Positions 1 through 13,243 of a DNA stretch of 64,000 bases are shown piece by piece. Within the stretch, counting starts at the first letter, position 1, and the number at the start of each line of letters is the position of its first letter. Below the pieces are notes generated by a model, which saw only the letters and a list, made by a program, of their open reading frames with translations, had not been told where the DNA came from and searched no databases. Origin of the DNA: Paraspadella gotoi (Eukaryota; Chaetognatha); contig CM119269.1 of the NCBI GenBank assembly GCA_051294375.1, positions 4,918,686 to 4,982,685 on the forward strand, read 5' to 3'. Both the position numbers and the translations under genes were made by a program.

Positions 1-739
1 CCCTCTAATCCCCATCCTCGCTCCAGGGGTTCCAGATAAATCTCCGCCTTTCCCCATAGAATATCAATGGGGAAGCATTAACCATCGCTGATTGGCACCA
101 CAATTCAATCTCATGACCTTTTTTTTTTAAGGGGAGTAAGACTGAGGGATCGGAGGTGGTCATCCGGAGGCGTGGGGATGGGTGGAGTTGAAGGTGGGTC
201 ACTGGGTCGGAGTGGCTGGGAGTGGTGGAGACGTGCGTGAGGATATCCAGGAAAAAAATCGGCGTATTTTAATCAGAATGATCATTAGAATCGATCGCGA
301 AAAATATCATTAATAACTACAAAAACTGACCCGAGTTCGATATAAGAATTAGTCGCCGCACGAAAAGAGCGACTTAAATGTAAAAATTTCCTATTTCGTG
401 CAACAAAAAAAAAAGTCAAATACTATCCTCATGTTACAGACGAATCCATATTTACAACAAAAATAAAAATACAAAACTGCGCAATGAAAAGAAACCCACC
501 TCAATATATATACATTTGCCATCGCAATTCTTCGAAATGACTTCCTCCCCCCCGGGGCCCCCATGCCGCCATCAGCCGCCAAAAAAAGCCAGATTTTCCT
601 TTCTCTCTTTTTTTTCTTTTTTTCTTTTTTTCTTTTTTTCTTTTTTTTTTTTTTGTTGCGACGCGCGAATCGATTTATTCCTTCATTTCGTCGATCCAAT
701 CTTCTCAGCCGTTTATTCATCGGTCCGTCGAGGGAGATC

Positions 740-781
<42 letters not shown>

Positions 782-1879
782 CCAAGCAAACGATCCGATT
801 TGAGAAGAGGCGTTGTTGTTGTCGTTGTTGTCGTTGTCGTCCTTTCGTTGTTGATGGTTCGTCCCTTAAATGGTTTGCTGGACTCATTTTACTAGTTAGC
901 CTAATTTAAGCGAATTATTTAAAGCCTTAATTCGACCGCGAATTTGACCCCCGTATTAATATTGAGACGCGATCCCCGAGTCGGCCAATTACGAAAGGCG
1001 ATGCTAGAACGAGTTTCGCTTTCGGACGTTGTGACTTCATCATTTGACCGTTTTTGAGAGTCAAAGATGACGGTAGACGCGACGCCGCAAATGACGCTCT
1101 GATATATTAATGAAAAGGCGGGACGTTAAATGGATTTCAGTCGAATTTGCTTTAGCAGACAAGACTATATAAAATTCACTTTTTTCTGTCTGTTTAATAA
1201 CAACAACAGACTCAGCCTCTTATTCAAAACGATATATTGGTTTTGGCGAAGCTAATATCGTTTTTTGACGTCGATATCTCTCCTTAGATTTGACGCCAAA
1301 AGTTGTTTTTTAAAGAAGACATCAAAGAAGCCGATGACCTATGACCTTTTAGCGACCCGTCCGTCTGTCCCGTTAATACGGACTTCATTTCGATAATCAG
1401 ATATGAAAATTGGCATCTTGACATGATTCTGACATAATATTAAAGCAATCAATTTGTCCTCTATCTCATTGAATAATACCTCATTTTCATCTCATCTCAT
1501 CTCATCTCATCTCATCTCATCTCCCCTCATCTCATCTCATCTCATCTCATCTCATCTCATCTAATATCCTTCCCACAACATTATTCCCTCCCGCAAAAAT
1601 ATCCTTACTCGCTCACGCTCTCTCTCTCTCTCTCTCTCTCTCTCCTTTACAGTTGGGCTTAATGGTTCCCGAATGAAAAGTGAAAAGTGAAAAGAGTTCC
1701 TGGCTCCGTTCACATTCGCCCACCTTGACTCACCCCTTTCGTTTCTTTCTTTTTTTTTTTTTTCTCTCTCTACCTAACCCTTGACCGTCTCTTGACACCT
1801 TTTTCCCTTATCTGTTGGCCCGTCCTGCCTGTTCTCTCTGTCTCTTTCTCTCTCTCTCTCTCTTCTTCTCTATGTCTCT

Positions 1880-1947
<68 letters not shown>

Positions 1948-2600
1948 AGAGAGAAACGCTAAGAGCCAAGAGCCAAAAAAGGGAAAACCATAAAAGGAGC
2001 AATCAGTCAAACGAAGCTGAGCGCGATTAACAAAGCGAGACTGAGATTAAGGGTAAATTTTAAAGCCGTTCTCTCCCTCGAGGCCCCGAGGCCCCGAGGG
2101 CTTACTCCAAGGTGAGGCACTGAAGCGTGGCAGTCATCTTGACGCCATGTTCGTTTTTCATTGTTGACATGGCAATCTCTTTTCTAGGTTGTTCGATGTT
2201 TTTGTCGGCATGGAAATCGTCTCAGTGCCAGCATGGCAATCCCTAAAACGCTATTTTTAATTTAATTATCTCTACTTATCTCTTCTGTCAAGTTCGACAC
2301 GGTAATCTATGTTTTCTCCATCACGTTCGTTCTTTTTGTCAGCAATATTCCTTATCACCCCCATCTCACCAGCGTACAATGTGTATCGATTCAATGACAA
2401 TTTTGTCATCATTCCGTCTTTTTCGTGTTTTCGCTGTCATCCGATTTCGATCTCAATCCATTTTCGATCCCAATTTTTATGGTAAAAACTACAGAAACCC
2501 AGAAAGAAACTGATCACTTAAAAACAACAACAACAACAAAAACAACAACAACAACAAGTGGACTCAAGCAAGTTTTGCATCTTTTCGCGTTAATACGAAC
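1..2600. other. Non-coding, microsatellite-rich
   Basis: I see no supportable gene here. The stretch holds pyrimidine tracts (about 600-655), a (TCG)n array (744-780), a (CTCAT)n array (about 1490-1560) and long (CT)n arrays (1619-1643 and 1845-1940). All long open frames cross these repeats and have repeat-derived composition (poly-Ser, Ser-Leu, poly-Val), so I do not call them genes. Confidence 0.7.
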
Positions 2601-2651
2601 CGACGCTGTTGCTCGGGTCGGAATGAGAATTAGGCAGCGTTCGGACCCTTT

Positions 2652-2682
<31 letters not shown>

Positions 2683-2684
2683 CG

Positions 2685-3003
2685 GTCTAACCCCGCACCC
2701 TCCCTCCCCCATGCCCCTCCTCAGCCCCTAACCACCCCCGCCTCGGCCAAAACCAAAACATGTTTGGCTTGAAAGACGACTGTCTCGACGGCTTAGGCAG
2801 GGCGGATTCGGCGTCTTCTGCGAGCACATTTGTCTGTTTCGAAAGAGGAGCGGAGAGATTGGTGGGGGAGAGAGAGAGAGAGAGACGAGAGAGAGAAGAG
2901 GAGGAGAGAGGAGAGAGAGAGACGAGAGAGAGATGATGAGAGAGAGAGAGAGAGAGAGGTGCGCATATATATAGAGAGTGAGAGATATGGAGGAAAACGA
3001 AAT

Positions 3004-3034
<31 letters not shown>

Positions 3035-4070
3035 TGAGAGTAGAGAGACGAATGAGAGAGAGAGAGAGAGAGAGTTCGTTCGTTCGTTCGTTCGTTCGTT
3101 CGTTTCAAATTCAAATTGTTATAACTTGGTTAAATCGTTATAATAAAATTTGTTTTATTTACAATGTTTCTGTTAGATAATTATTGATTGCGTAAAAATA
3201 TTTTTTTCACAATTTCTAGGACTTCAGAGTTCACAGTCACCATGGGAACAAAACTCAAACATCACAAACACACAGTAACGAGAAACAAACAATTTGTCCC
3301 ACTCCAACCAGAAACTCACCCGAAACTCACCCGTTCAATTCCTTTCCTTTCTAATATCCCAACTTCGCCAAAAGCCAAAACCGATGCCGGTTCCAAATTG
3401 CGANNNNNNNNNNNNNNNNNNNNNNNNNGTTATTTGCGTTTCGTTCGTCTCTCTTGTTCGTTTCGTTCGTTCGTTCGTTCCGTATCGTTCGTTCGTTCGG
3501 TTCGTTCGTTCTTGTTTCGTTCGTATCCTTCTGTTCATCTTCAATCAACATTGTTATAACTTGTGTTAAATCGTGTATTAATAAAATTTCGTTTTATTAC
3601 AAATGTTTCTGTTAGATAATTATTGATTGGCGTAAAAATATTTTTTTCACAATTTCTAGGACTTTCAGGTTCACAGTCACCACTTGGATACAAAAACTCA
3701 CAAACCATCACAACACACACCTAATGTAACGAGAAACAAACAATTTATGTTTTCCCACTTCCAACCAAAAAAAACTCACCCGAAATACTCACCCGTTTCA
3801 ATTCCTTTCCTTTCTAATATCCCAACTTCGCCAAAAGCCAAAACCGATGCCCGCTCCAAATTGCGATCCGCCGGTCTAACCCCGCACCCCTCCCTCCCCC
3901 ATGCGCCCTCCCTCGCCCCTTAACACACCCCCGCCTCGGGCCACAAATCCAAACATGTTTGGGGCTTTGAGTAAGAGCGACTGTTCCTCGACTCTTAGCG
4001 GGAATTCCGCGTCTTCTGCCGAGCAATTTATTCTGTTTTCACGAAAGAGGAGCGGAGAGGATTGGGGGGG
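2685..4070. repeat. Duplicated segments either side of a 25-N gap
   Basis: Two segments occur twice. Segment P (2685-2880 and 3872-4070) begins with CCGGTCTAACCCCGCACC. Segment Q (about 3070-3403 and 3429-3870) contains a (TTCG)n array followed by an AT-rich stretch with ATGTTTCTGTTAGATAATTA. The order is P, (GA)n, Q, 25 N, Q, P, (GA)n. The copies differ by many one-base insertions and deletions. A standard-sized 25-N gap with near-identical flanks is what unmerged contig ends or noisy long-read gap filling produce. A true tandem duplication is possible. Confidence 0.75.
3404..3428. other. Assembly gap (25 N)
   Basis: Exactly 25 N, the same size as the gap at 41371-41395. Both are bordered by duplicated sequence. 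Confidence 0.99.
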
Positions 4071-5249
4071 AGAGAGAGAGAGGAGAGGAGAGGAGAGAGA
4101 GATTTTCTTCTTAAATTTCTTTCTTTTTTTTTTCTTAATTTTATTCTTTTCTTTTTATTCTTTTCTTTTTCTTCTTCTCGCGAAAAAATCCACTTTTTTT
4201 TTTCATTTCACTGAAATAAAAATCTGTGGCTCCGGTTGCCATTAGCAACGAGACTCTTGCGACGCCGACTCTCTTCAACGCGACGAACATTATACGCCAA
4301 GGATCTAAACGCATTCGCACCATCTTCACACGTTGCGTGCACCATCTCAGCTCTTTGCGTGCGTAACATGAGATCCTTACGTGTACCATCTTGAATCACT
4401 GCTCTCATAATCTATTTACACTGTGCAGTGTGCACCAACTTTGCCCGCGGATTTAAAACGCTAATTCGAGATAAAAATTGGCTCAATAAAGCTTTGCACC
4501 GCTTCAATATAATCCACTATTATCCAATACAACGCCATTTCATTAAAAATACTATCTGGCGTCTACCGTATCCGTGGACGAACCTTTCCTTTGTTTCTCC
4601 ATCTTTCTCAGGTCGTTCAATTCCCTTACATACGGAAACGCACGCAAAGGCACGCAAAGGCACGCAAACGCACCCAACTCTCCGCGCTCTTGGAACTCCT
4701 TGATCCCTCGCCGCCCCGCCGGGGCAGGCGCATACATTTTTCAATTAAGAATGTCTGAAGTTTGTTTACCGGTCGGACGCCAGGGAAACTCGCGCCTTTA
4801 CTCCCGGTTCCATTCCTGATTCCATTAGTGATTGAATTCGCGATTACTTTACATTTCCACTTGCGATCACTTCGTTTTTCCACTTGCAGATTACGTCGCA
4901 AACCAACTTACTGTTACTACCGATTTCCACTCTTAATTGCTTCACATTTTCGCTAATGATTCTTTTTTCATTTAGACTTACGATTACATAAAAATTTGCG
5001 TCGGCCATCATTTCGCATTTCCACTCGCCATTACACCGCATTTCCACTCGCTATTACTCCACGATTCCATTCGCCATTTCCGTTGTCTCCCTGTTTCCTC
5101 GCCTCTCTTATTATTATTCCCTCCGATGAAAGTTTTGATCGCGTGTGAGGAAGGAGTAAGGGTTGAGGTGAGGATCCGAATGGAAAACCCGCGGGAAAAA
5201 GTCTCGTCAAACTTGAAAAATTAAGACAAATTCGTTGAATTCTCCTCAG
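4071..5249. other. Non-coding with a degenerate minisatellite
   Basis: No gene is supported. From about 4790 to 5090 there is a degenerate tandem repeat of roughly 20 bases, with recurring cores such as TTTCCACTCGC and CGATTACTTC. At 4640-4680 there is a short repeat of the core CACGCAAAGG. Confidence 0.55.
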
Positions 5250-5725
5250 TAGTGCGTAGTGAAAGTTACGTACGAAAATTCTAAAAGTCAATTATGAACA
5301 ATATATCATCAGCGAACATTATTTTGTAAAAAAAAAATATTTTTTAAATTTTCGCAATATTTTTGAATTTCTCGTCAAAAGTTGATAAAAGAAAATAAAC
5401 CATTTTTAAAAATTCTTTCATTAAGTGGGTTAAAAATTTAAAAAACTATATTTAATATATAAAATTTTAATTTTCAGCTTAAAATATAGGTTTTACTGAT
5501 ATTTGACCAACTTAATGAAATAATTTTTTAAAAAACAGTTATATTTCTTTATGTCAACGTTTCATGACAAATCCAAATTTGCAAAAAAATCTTACAAAAA
5601 AACTATTTTTAAATTTTAACATTTATTCGATTAGTACTATGTATAAATATGGCCTCCTGCGTAAATTGTAAAATTTATAATACAAATTTTTTATACATTA
5701 ATATAATGTTGTTCGTTCCTCACTT
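5250..5725 (+). mobile_element. Foldback (MITE-like) repeat, copy 1
   Basis: This AT-rich segment is repeated on the same strand at 53932-54490. It starts near GTAGTGAAAGTTACGTACGA and ends near ATGTTGTTCGTTCCTCACTT. It is internally symmetrical: TTCATTAAGTGGGTTAAAAA on the left is mirrored by a reverse complement ending ACTTAATGAAA, and flanking blocks (GTCAAAAGTTGATAAAAGAA against TTTCTTTATGTCAACGTTTC) also pair. It has no coding capacity. A non-autonomous foldback or MITE element fits; the superfamily is unknown. Confidence 0.6.
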
Positions 5726-6578
5726 TTTAATTAACTTAATTAAAGTTAAATTTAGTTAAATTTTGCTACGCCTTATTCCTCGGCTAATCAGAGGAGTTCA
5801 GAGTAAACGTCAAAAACAGAAACGTTTCTAATCAAAAGGGGGCGTTGAAACTAAAAAGGTTCGTTTGTGGATTGTTTCGTTCGTTCGTTCGTTTGTTCGT
5901 ATTCCCCTCCCTCGCCTTCGATGATTTCGGATTTTTTTTTCTGGGGGGGGACGGGTAGTAAAACCATTTGGTTCTCCCAGTTTTGGTGGTTTTTGTTTTT
6001 TTTTGGCTTCTATTTTTTGGATTTTTTTTGAAAGTTCTTTTTTGGATCAGCTTTTTAAAAGTAATAGGTTTTACGCTGCGTATTCTCATCAAATCACAAT
6101 ATTATTAAGTAATATGTTACTTAATTTATTGAAATATCCATTTCACTACGTATAGATTCAACGCTGACAAAAAAGATTTTTTAACGCTCTCTCTTTCATT
6201 CATATTTTTTTTTACCCGGCCCATTTTCCATTCCCCGAAATTTTATTTCAAAATTTTCCGCCATTTTCGCGACGACGTAACGGACGACAAGATTGCGTCT
6301 AATGAAACCGCGCGCTTGCGAATTAAAACAATGCGCTGGAGAATTCCTGGACCAAAAAATCCTCGTTTTTCTCGATCTCTTTTCCGGCTTCGTCTGTTCT
6401 CCCCTTTTCCGGCAACGACGTCGTTTTCGGTTGCAAGGGGAAAAACAAAATTTCCGGCGCCTAAAAAAAAAGAAAAAAAAGAAAATTCCGGGAAACGCGG
6501 ATCTGGTTTAAAAGGAGGACGAAAAATCCCGCGGATATGGAATTCATTAGAGGAAAAAGATAAAACGCTAAAATTCTT

Positions 6579-6654
<76 letters not shown>

Positions 6655-7951
6655 TCTCCTCTCCCTCCCTCTCTCTCGCGAAATAAAAAAAACGAATAGT
6701 CGGCTCCTTTCAAGTTCGATTTTTCAAAATTTTCTCGTTCACGCGAGGTTTTCCCCTCACGAATCGCGTTCTCTCTGTTCACTTTCTCCCTTCCCCTATT
6801 CTTCTTCTCTCCTCCACTTTCTCTCTCTCTCTCTCCCCTCTCTCTCCCCTCTCTAGCGAGCGGGGAAACAAATGGTCCATTACTACGGCGCATGAATCTC
6901 GACGCCGCAAAACAAACAGGAAATGAGGCGACGAGGCGGAAAAATATGGCGTCTTATCGGCGGTGGCGTTCTAGTGGGGTGGGTGGGTTGGTTAATGGTA
7001 AGGGGTGGTTGGGGCGGTCATGCGGGGGAAACAAAGAATTTTTTTTTATTTAAAAAGTGGTTGGATCTTTGTTAGCGTAGAGAGAGAGAGAGGAAAAAAT
7101 TGCATGTGTTTATCGCCAGACGGTACATAATATGACATACGGTGCGTATGTTTTTATTTGCGTATTTAATTATATATGCCTGAAGTTACATTATTTTTAC
7201 TTCGATTTTAAAATGTTAATTGGAACCCTCTGGCTAATAAAATTCTTAAATGCTGCAAACGGAGGAGGAAAACTGCGGATCGACGTGTGCAGCAAGACGT
7301 CGGTTGCGGCAAGTCGTCGGTTGCGGCAACGATGCGGAAAAATGTGGTGAAAATGGACTTAAGGAAGAAAATGAAGCGAAGTAGAAGAGAGAATAGAGAG
7401 AATAGAGGGAAGAAGAGGGTAACGTGGGTGGCGAGGTGTGCAATGGGTTGTGGATCGGGTGTGGAGGGGGTGTGGAAGTAAAAAGGAAACCGTGAAAAAA
7501 AGTGAAAATTTGAAAGTAAATGATAATTGGGATGAAGACTGAAAAAAGAAAAAAAAACCTCATCGTGGTGGAGAGGAGAGAAGACGAGAAAAGAGTTCTG
7601 CAGGGAGGTCGTTGTTGTCGTCTTCGTCGTCGTCGTTATCGTCGTCGTCGTTTATCGCCTGAGACCTCAACCAGTTTTTTTCCAGGACGAGAATTGGGGT
7701 GAGTTAAGGTGAGTCGCGGCGTCGGGTAAGTTTTTCCCGCGGCGCGACGTCCGCGCGTTGACGAGACGACGCCTGAGAACGAAAGAAAATTAAATAAATT
7801 TATATATAAACTTGTTGTAATTAAAATTAAATCGTGGCTCCACAATGCAGCAACACAACACAACAGACGTTTTTAATGAGTTTTATAATATATGTTTAGT
7901 TTATTATCGACTTTCGAAAAAGGCAAACCTCGCACGTGATTTAAATTTCAT

Positions 7952-7983
<32 letters not shown>

Positions 7984-8039
7984 CGCGGAATATTTATTAA
8001 TTATTCATTAGATGTTGCTTTCTCGTTATTTTTTCCTGC
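5726..8039. other. Non-coding, microsatellites
   Basis: No gene is supported. The stretch contains a TTCG-type run (about 5875-5905), a long (CT)n array (6583-6655) and a (CGT)n array (about 7618-7650). Open frames here are Ser/Leu or Arg/Glu shadows of these repeats. Confidence 0.65.
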
Positions 8040-8307
8040 NNNNNNNNNNNNNNNNNNNNNNNNNNNNNNNNNNNNNNNNNNNNNNNNNNNNNNNNNNNNN
8101 NNNNNNNNNNNNNNNNNNNNNNNNNNNNNNNNNNNNNNNNNNNNNNNNNNNNNNNNNNNNNNNNNNNNNNNNNNNNNNNNNNNNNNNNNNNNNNNNNNNN
8201 NNNNNNNNNNNNNNNNNNNNNNNNNNNNNNNNNNNNNNNNNNNNNNNNNNNNNNNNNNNNNNNNNNNNNNNNNNNNNNNNNNNNNNNNNNNNNNNNNNNN
8301 NNNNNNN
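8040..8307. other. Assembly gap
   Basis: A run of 268 N whose right border is a (GA)n array. Other N runs in the left half are 8984-8993, 9281-9498, 10929-11172, 11308-11609, 11775-11811, 11895-12055, 13244-13511, 21243-21252, 23798-24099, 25263-25441, 26456-26721 and 29409-29851. Several border simple repeats. Confidence 0.99.
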
Positions 8308-9498
8308 AGAGAGAGAGAGAGAGAGTAAAATCGTATAAACTCATTAGTACCAGAGTTTTTAACCAGCGGACGTTAGGGGCGATGGGATGCGGGATCCGGA
8401 CGATGACATTGAAAAACCCGAAATCACTGGCGGCGGCGTCGTCGTCGTCGTTGTCGTCGTCGTCGTCGCTGGCGTCGTCATTGGCATCGGTCGTTAACGT
8501 CGACGTAAAGTAAACAAAGTCTGAAGTAAAGTAAACAAACAAAAGAAAGAAACTCTCATTTCGAATACAACGAACTTCGTTGGAAGAAAAAGGGTCGGGA
8601 GCAAAGAGGGAGTTAATAGGTGGAGGAAAAAGGCGGGGAAGTAATGGTTGGCGAAGCCTGATCGGAAGAGAAGTAATGGTTGGCGAAGCCTGATCGGAAG
8701 AGAAGTAATGGTTGGGGAAGATCGTAATGGGCGAAAGAACGAAGAAAAGAAAAGGGTTAAAAAAAAATTGAATGAAGAAAGAAAAAGGCGAGAAATAAAA
8801 TTAGTTATTACGTGTATATTGAAATATCTAATGTAAACTAACTGTTTAACTGTTTTTAAAAAAAAACCGAAATAAATGGCATGGAGGTGGTAATGATAGA
8901 ACAATGTCAAGAGGTAACTAAAGTAGAAGTGAACAGTAAACCAAACATTAAAATAACCCATTAACAAAAAAGAAATGAGGGTCNNNNNNNNNNGGAAGGA
9001 AGGAAAAAATGGCAAGAGGAGGTAGGAAAAGCTTAGAAATTTTTAAAAGCAAATAATGAACGAAGCTCGATGGATTGAGCTAACGGGACGGGAGGAGGCG
9101 CCTTTAAAAATATCCTATACTCCTGTACGTTTTGACGAATTTTCTTTACTTTTCTTTTTCTTGCTAGCTCGATAGCTTGGTTGCTTGCTTGCTTTATTCA
9201 TTCTCTCTCTCTCTCCCCCTCGAATCTTCATCATTAGACCACTCCATCTCGTCTTTCCTTCACTTTCCCTAATTTCCCCCNNNNNNNNNNNNNNNNNNNN
9301 NNNNNNNNNNNNNNNNNNNNNNNNNNNNNNNNNNNNNNNNNNNNNNNNNNNNNNNNNNNNNNNNNNNNNNNNNNNNNNNNNNNNNNNNNNNNNNNNNNNN
9401 NNNNNNNNNNNNNNNNNNNNNNNNNNNNNNNNNNNNNNNNNNNNNNNNNNNNNNNNNNNNNNNNNNNNNNNNNNNNNNNNNNNNNNNNNNNNNNNNNN
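8308..9498. other. Non-coding
   Basis: Contains a (CGT)n array (about 8430-8475), a direct repeat of about 34 bases (8645-8714, with the core TAATGGTTGGCGAAGCCTGA) and two N gaps. No exon with splice sites was recognised. Confidence 0.6.
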
Positions 9499-9665
9499 CA
9501 GCGTCGTGACGCCCCCAAGCAGAGTCACGCCCATTTCCGGTTCAGCGTGGCGTCCCGGTGACGCCCCGTTGTGACGTCACGGCAGTCGGCGTTGCAGTCT
9601 TTCCCTTTGTGGCGTGACGCCAAAACGCGCCAAACACCAAAGGCGCCACGCCTTCGCATCGGAAT
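9499..9665. promoter_or_regulatory. CpG-rich segment with CRE-like sites
   Basis: This short CpG-rich stretch carries a perfect palindromic CRE (TGACGTCA) at 9572-9579 and several GTGACGCC/GTGACGTC half-site repeats within about 120 bases. CRE palindromes are bound by CREB/ATF bZIP proteins, so this could be the core of a CpG-rich promoter. No start codon exon or TATA box could be attached to it, and the left side is lost in an N gap. Confidence 0.35.
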
Positions 9666-9912
9666 TCGAATGAATCGGGATCAAAGTTTAGAGTTTCTTC
9701 TTTTGGGTTTTTTTTCTGTTTTATTTGTTTTGTTTGCTTTTTTTTGTTTGTTTCTTTTCATTTGTTTTGAATATTTTGTTCCAGTCGAAACGGAAAGAAA
9801 TTTTGCCTAATTCATTTCTCGTATGTATTATATCATGCTGAGTTGGATATGTAGAATGATAAAGATTAAATTTTACGATCTGTTCAAGAAATATTATTAT
9901 TATTATTATTAA

Positions 9913-9984
<72 letters not shown>

Positions 9985-12900
9985 TTCTAAAAGCAAATTC
10001 TGTTTGCAAGGTTGACTGCATTCCACTCAATGCGTTTATACTACTATGCAATATATTTTTCAGCTTTTCAGCCTTCAGAATAATAATCATATTTTAAGCA
10101 ATAGTATAAACATTGGCAAAAATTTTGTAAATTAATGTTTTCTCTTCCGTCGAAGTAATGTCGATACGACTTTACTTTATGACCTAAGTTGTAAGCAACT
10201 ACAACAGCGCGAGTTTAACTTCACATGTTCGTAAAATAACACTTTCTTCTAAACTACCTACAAATTCAATACTCTAATTCATTCGCTCGTAAGCTCTTAA
10301 GATCTTTATTTGTTCACAAGAATGATATGTTACAATAAGCAATAAGTCTTTTTAACAAGCTCTAAGGAATCTACTCGAGAAATAGAAAGAGAGAGAGAGA
10401 GAGAGAGTTATATTAAAACGCACGTTAACACTTGATCGTGGAATTTTACAGATTGTCACCGTCGCAAGGGAGAAGGGGGGGCGGAGGGGGGGCGGAGGTG
10501 TGTAGCACAGAACGCGAAAGAAAACAAAACAAAAAAACATCAACAAAACAATCGTAGCACACGAGGATGATGAGCTTTCGTTCAAGCAAAAAAAAAAAAA
10601 GCAAAACGCTGAAAAAAAAAAACAAACTCGAATGATCGCAACGATAAATTCTCTGAAAGTTCGGCGTTTTACTGTATAATACAATTAGAGTCTACTAAGT
10701 ATGAAATTCGATTAAAAATATCAATATTTTTTTTATTCGAGACCCGATTGTACATCGAAGTGGAATAAGATTGGGTTTAAGTGCAAATTTATATCTTGTT
10801 TTGTTGTGAGGGATCGAAGACAAAAATTTCAGAGGGGATAGGCAATAATACTATAAATGTATAAACAGGAATTTTGCGTTAACTTATGTACAATACAATG
10901 AAGGACAAAGATTCTGTTTACACAATAGNNNNNNNNNNNNNNNNNNNNNNNNNNNNNNNNNNNNNNNNNNNNNNNNNNNNNNNNNNNNNNNNNNNNNNNN
11001 NNNNNNNNNNNNNNNNNNNNNNNNNNNNNNNNNNNNNNNNNNNNNNNNNNNNNNNNNNNNNNNNNNNNNNNNNNNNNNNNNNNNNNNNNNNNNNNNNNNN
11101 NNNNNNNNNNNNNNNNNNNNNNNNNNNNNNNNNNNNNNNNNNNNNNNNNNNNNNNNNNNNNNNNNNNNNNNNGCCGTGCCGACCCGGTCCTCGGCGCCCG
11201 CTGCTGCCAACCTCTGGTCCGTCCTCTACGGTGGACACTAGAGCGCAATTTTCTCCACAAAGAATTTTGATTGCGACCATAAAAGGCAAAGACTGGAAGC
11301 GCTCGCTNNNNNNNNNNNNNNNNNNNNNNNNNNNNNNNNNNNNNNNNNNNNNNNNNNNNNNNNNNNNNNNNNNNNNNNNNNNNNNNNNNNNNNNNNNNNN
11401 NNNNNNNNNNNNNNNNNNNNNNNNNNNNNNNNNNNNNNNNNNNNNNNNNNNNNNNNNNNNNNNNNNNNNNNNNNNNNNNNNNNNNNNNNNNNNNNNNNNN
11501 NNNNNNNNNNNNNNNNNNNNNNNNNNNNNNNNNNNNNNNNNNNNNNNNNNNNNNNNNNNNNNNNNNNNNNNNNNNNNNNNNNNNNNNNNNNNNNNNNNNN
11601 NNNNNNNNNCGACTTCACATCTAACGTCACCTATCGAATCTTCAACATGGTGAACTGTAACATTAAGACAGGAATATTTATGAATTTTTTAAACATACAT
11701 ATTCAACGCTGTTTTACGTTAGTTACTCAATAACAATTTTGAAGGTGAGTATGTCAACCCCAAGGAACCACAAANNNNNNNNNNNNNNNNNNNNNNNNNN
11801 NNNNNNNNNNNAGAGAACGAGAACAGAACAGAGAGTCACTTTTAAATCACCGAATGGCCTTAAATCTCCCAAAGCGACCTTTGTGATGATGACGNNNNNN
11901 NNNNNNNNNNNNNNNNNNNNNNNNNNNNNNNNNNNNNNNNNNNNNNNNNNNNNNNNNNNNNNNNNNNNNNNNNNNNNNNNNNNNNNNNNNNNNNNNNNNN
12001 NNNNNNNNNNNNNNNNNNNNNNNNNNNNNNNNNNNNNNNNNNNNNNNNNNNNNNNGTTTTGTATTTTGTTTCTCTGTTTTTATTCTTTCTCAGGCAATTT
12101 CCTTTTTTTATTTTGTATTTTGTTTCTGTTTTTATTCTTCCTCAAACTTTTTTTCTTTTTTTGTTTTGTATTTTGTTTCGCTGTTTTTAATCTTTCTCAG
12201 ACTTTTTTTTTTCTTTTTTAGTGATAACCATTTCGTACATTTTGTCAACTCAATTTGGTCACAAGTGAAAAGGGGAGCTTTGAACGCGACGTAAAAGTAA
12301 ACATAACATAACTGTTCCGACGAAGGCCGATTTAGGGTCCAGGGCAGATATATGCATCGTCGCGGGTCATTATGTGTCACTATGAGACTTAATGAGGTTT
12401 ATTCCGTCTCGTCCCTTAGATTCTCAAAGGTGGTTACCATGACGATGATGACAACGACGACGAGGAGAATAAAATGGAATTTAAACTCAGATAATACGAT
12501 TATCCTTGAACTCCGTTTAAAACAATTCTTTATTAACTTTTTTTTTGGGTACCGAACCACCCCTTCCGATCCTTTTTTGGTACCGAACCACCCTTACCGA
12601 TCCTTCCACCCACTGGAGAAAGAAAATCTAATTAGGCAATTTCATTTAGCGAGGAGAACTTTGAACCTCTTTTGCCGATTGCTATTTTAGGTTTTTTGTT
12701 TATTCAATTTTGTTTATTATAAAATATCCTATTATCTCAGTTTGGATTTTTTATGGATATTATTTAAGTATAATATTAGCTCTTTCGAGACGTCGATGAA
12801 AATGAGAGAGAGAGAGAGGGAGAGAGAGAGAGAGAGAGAGGTCATTCAGAAACAGGTCACAATGTAAATCAGTGGATTGTTGCGTCCACATTTACCTCCG

Positions 12901-13243
12901 CACAACCCAAAGAAAAGTTTACAAAACTCATTAGAAATGTGTTATTGTGTATTTTTAAATTACATATTAATATTTTAATTCAAATATTGAAATTAGAGGT
13001 CTAAATTCATTAAATTTTAAAATGTTGATGAAGCCACTGACAATGATCAGAAAAGACTCACCAGTTACCAACGCGAGAAAAAAAAACTCTTAAAAATAAT
13101 TGGCGGTATTTCGCTCACGCATCCTCGTGTAGAAATAAATCATTTAAAAAGAACCACTAATAGTAATATATCTTTTTGCGCCTTTGACGGCTTCCAATGA
13201 TACTGTTTCCTTTCTCCTTCGTCGTCTTCGTCGTCGTCGTCGT
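9666..13243. other. Non-coding with N gaps and repeats
   Basis: Contains an (ATT)n array (about 9893-9980), five N gaps, and a loose tandem repeat of about 60-65 bases at 12056-12200 with the core TTTTGTATTTTGTTTC. The sequence between gaps at 11610-11649 reads as a possible exon end (listed separately). Nothing else can be supported. Confidence 0.6.
11610..11648 (+). CDS. Possible exon end, unknown protein
   Basis: Right after an N gap, one frame reads DFTSNVTYRIFNM and then meets a GTGAAC donor. It contains one possible N-glycosylation site (NVT). The stretch is very short and its start is hidden by the gap. It could equally be chance. Confidence 0.15.

Noticed and set aside
391-895. Open frames rich in Thr, Lys, Ser or Val
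   Set aside because: They are translations of poly-pyrimidine tracts and a (TCG)n array without splice sites or non-repeat coding sequence.
9884-10090. Asn- or Ile-rich open frames
   Set aside because: They translate an (ATT)n array. The same holds for 25056-25190.
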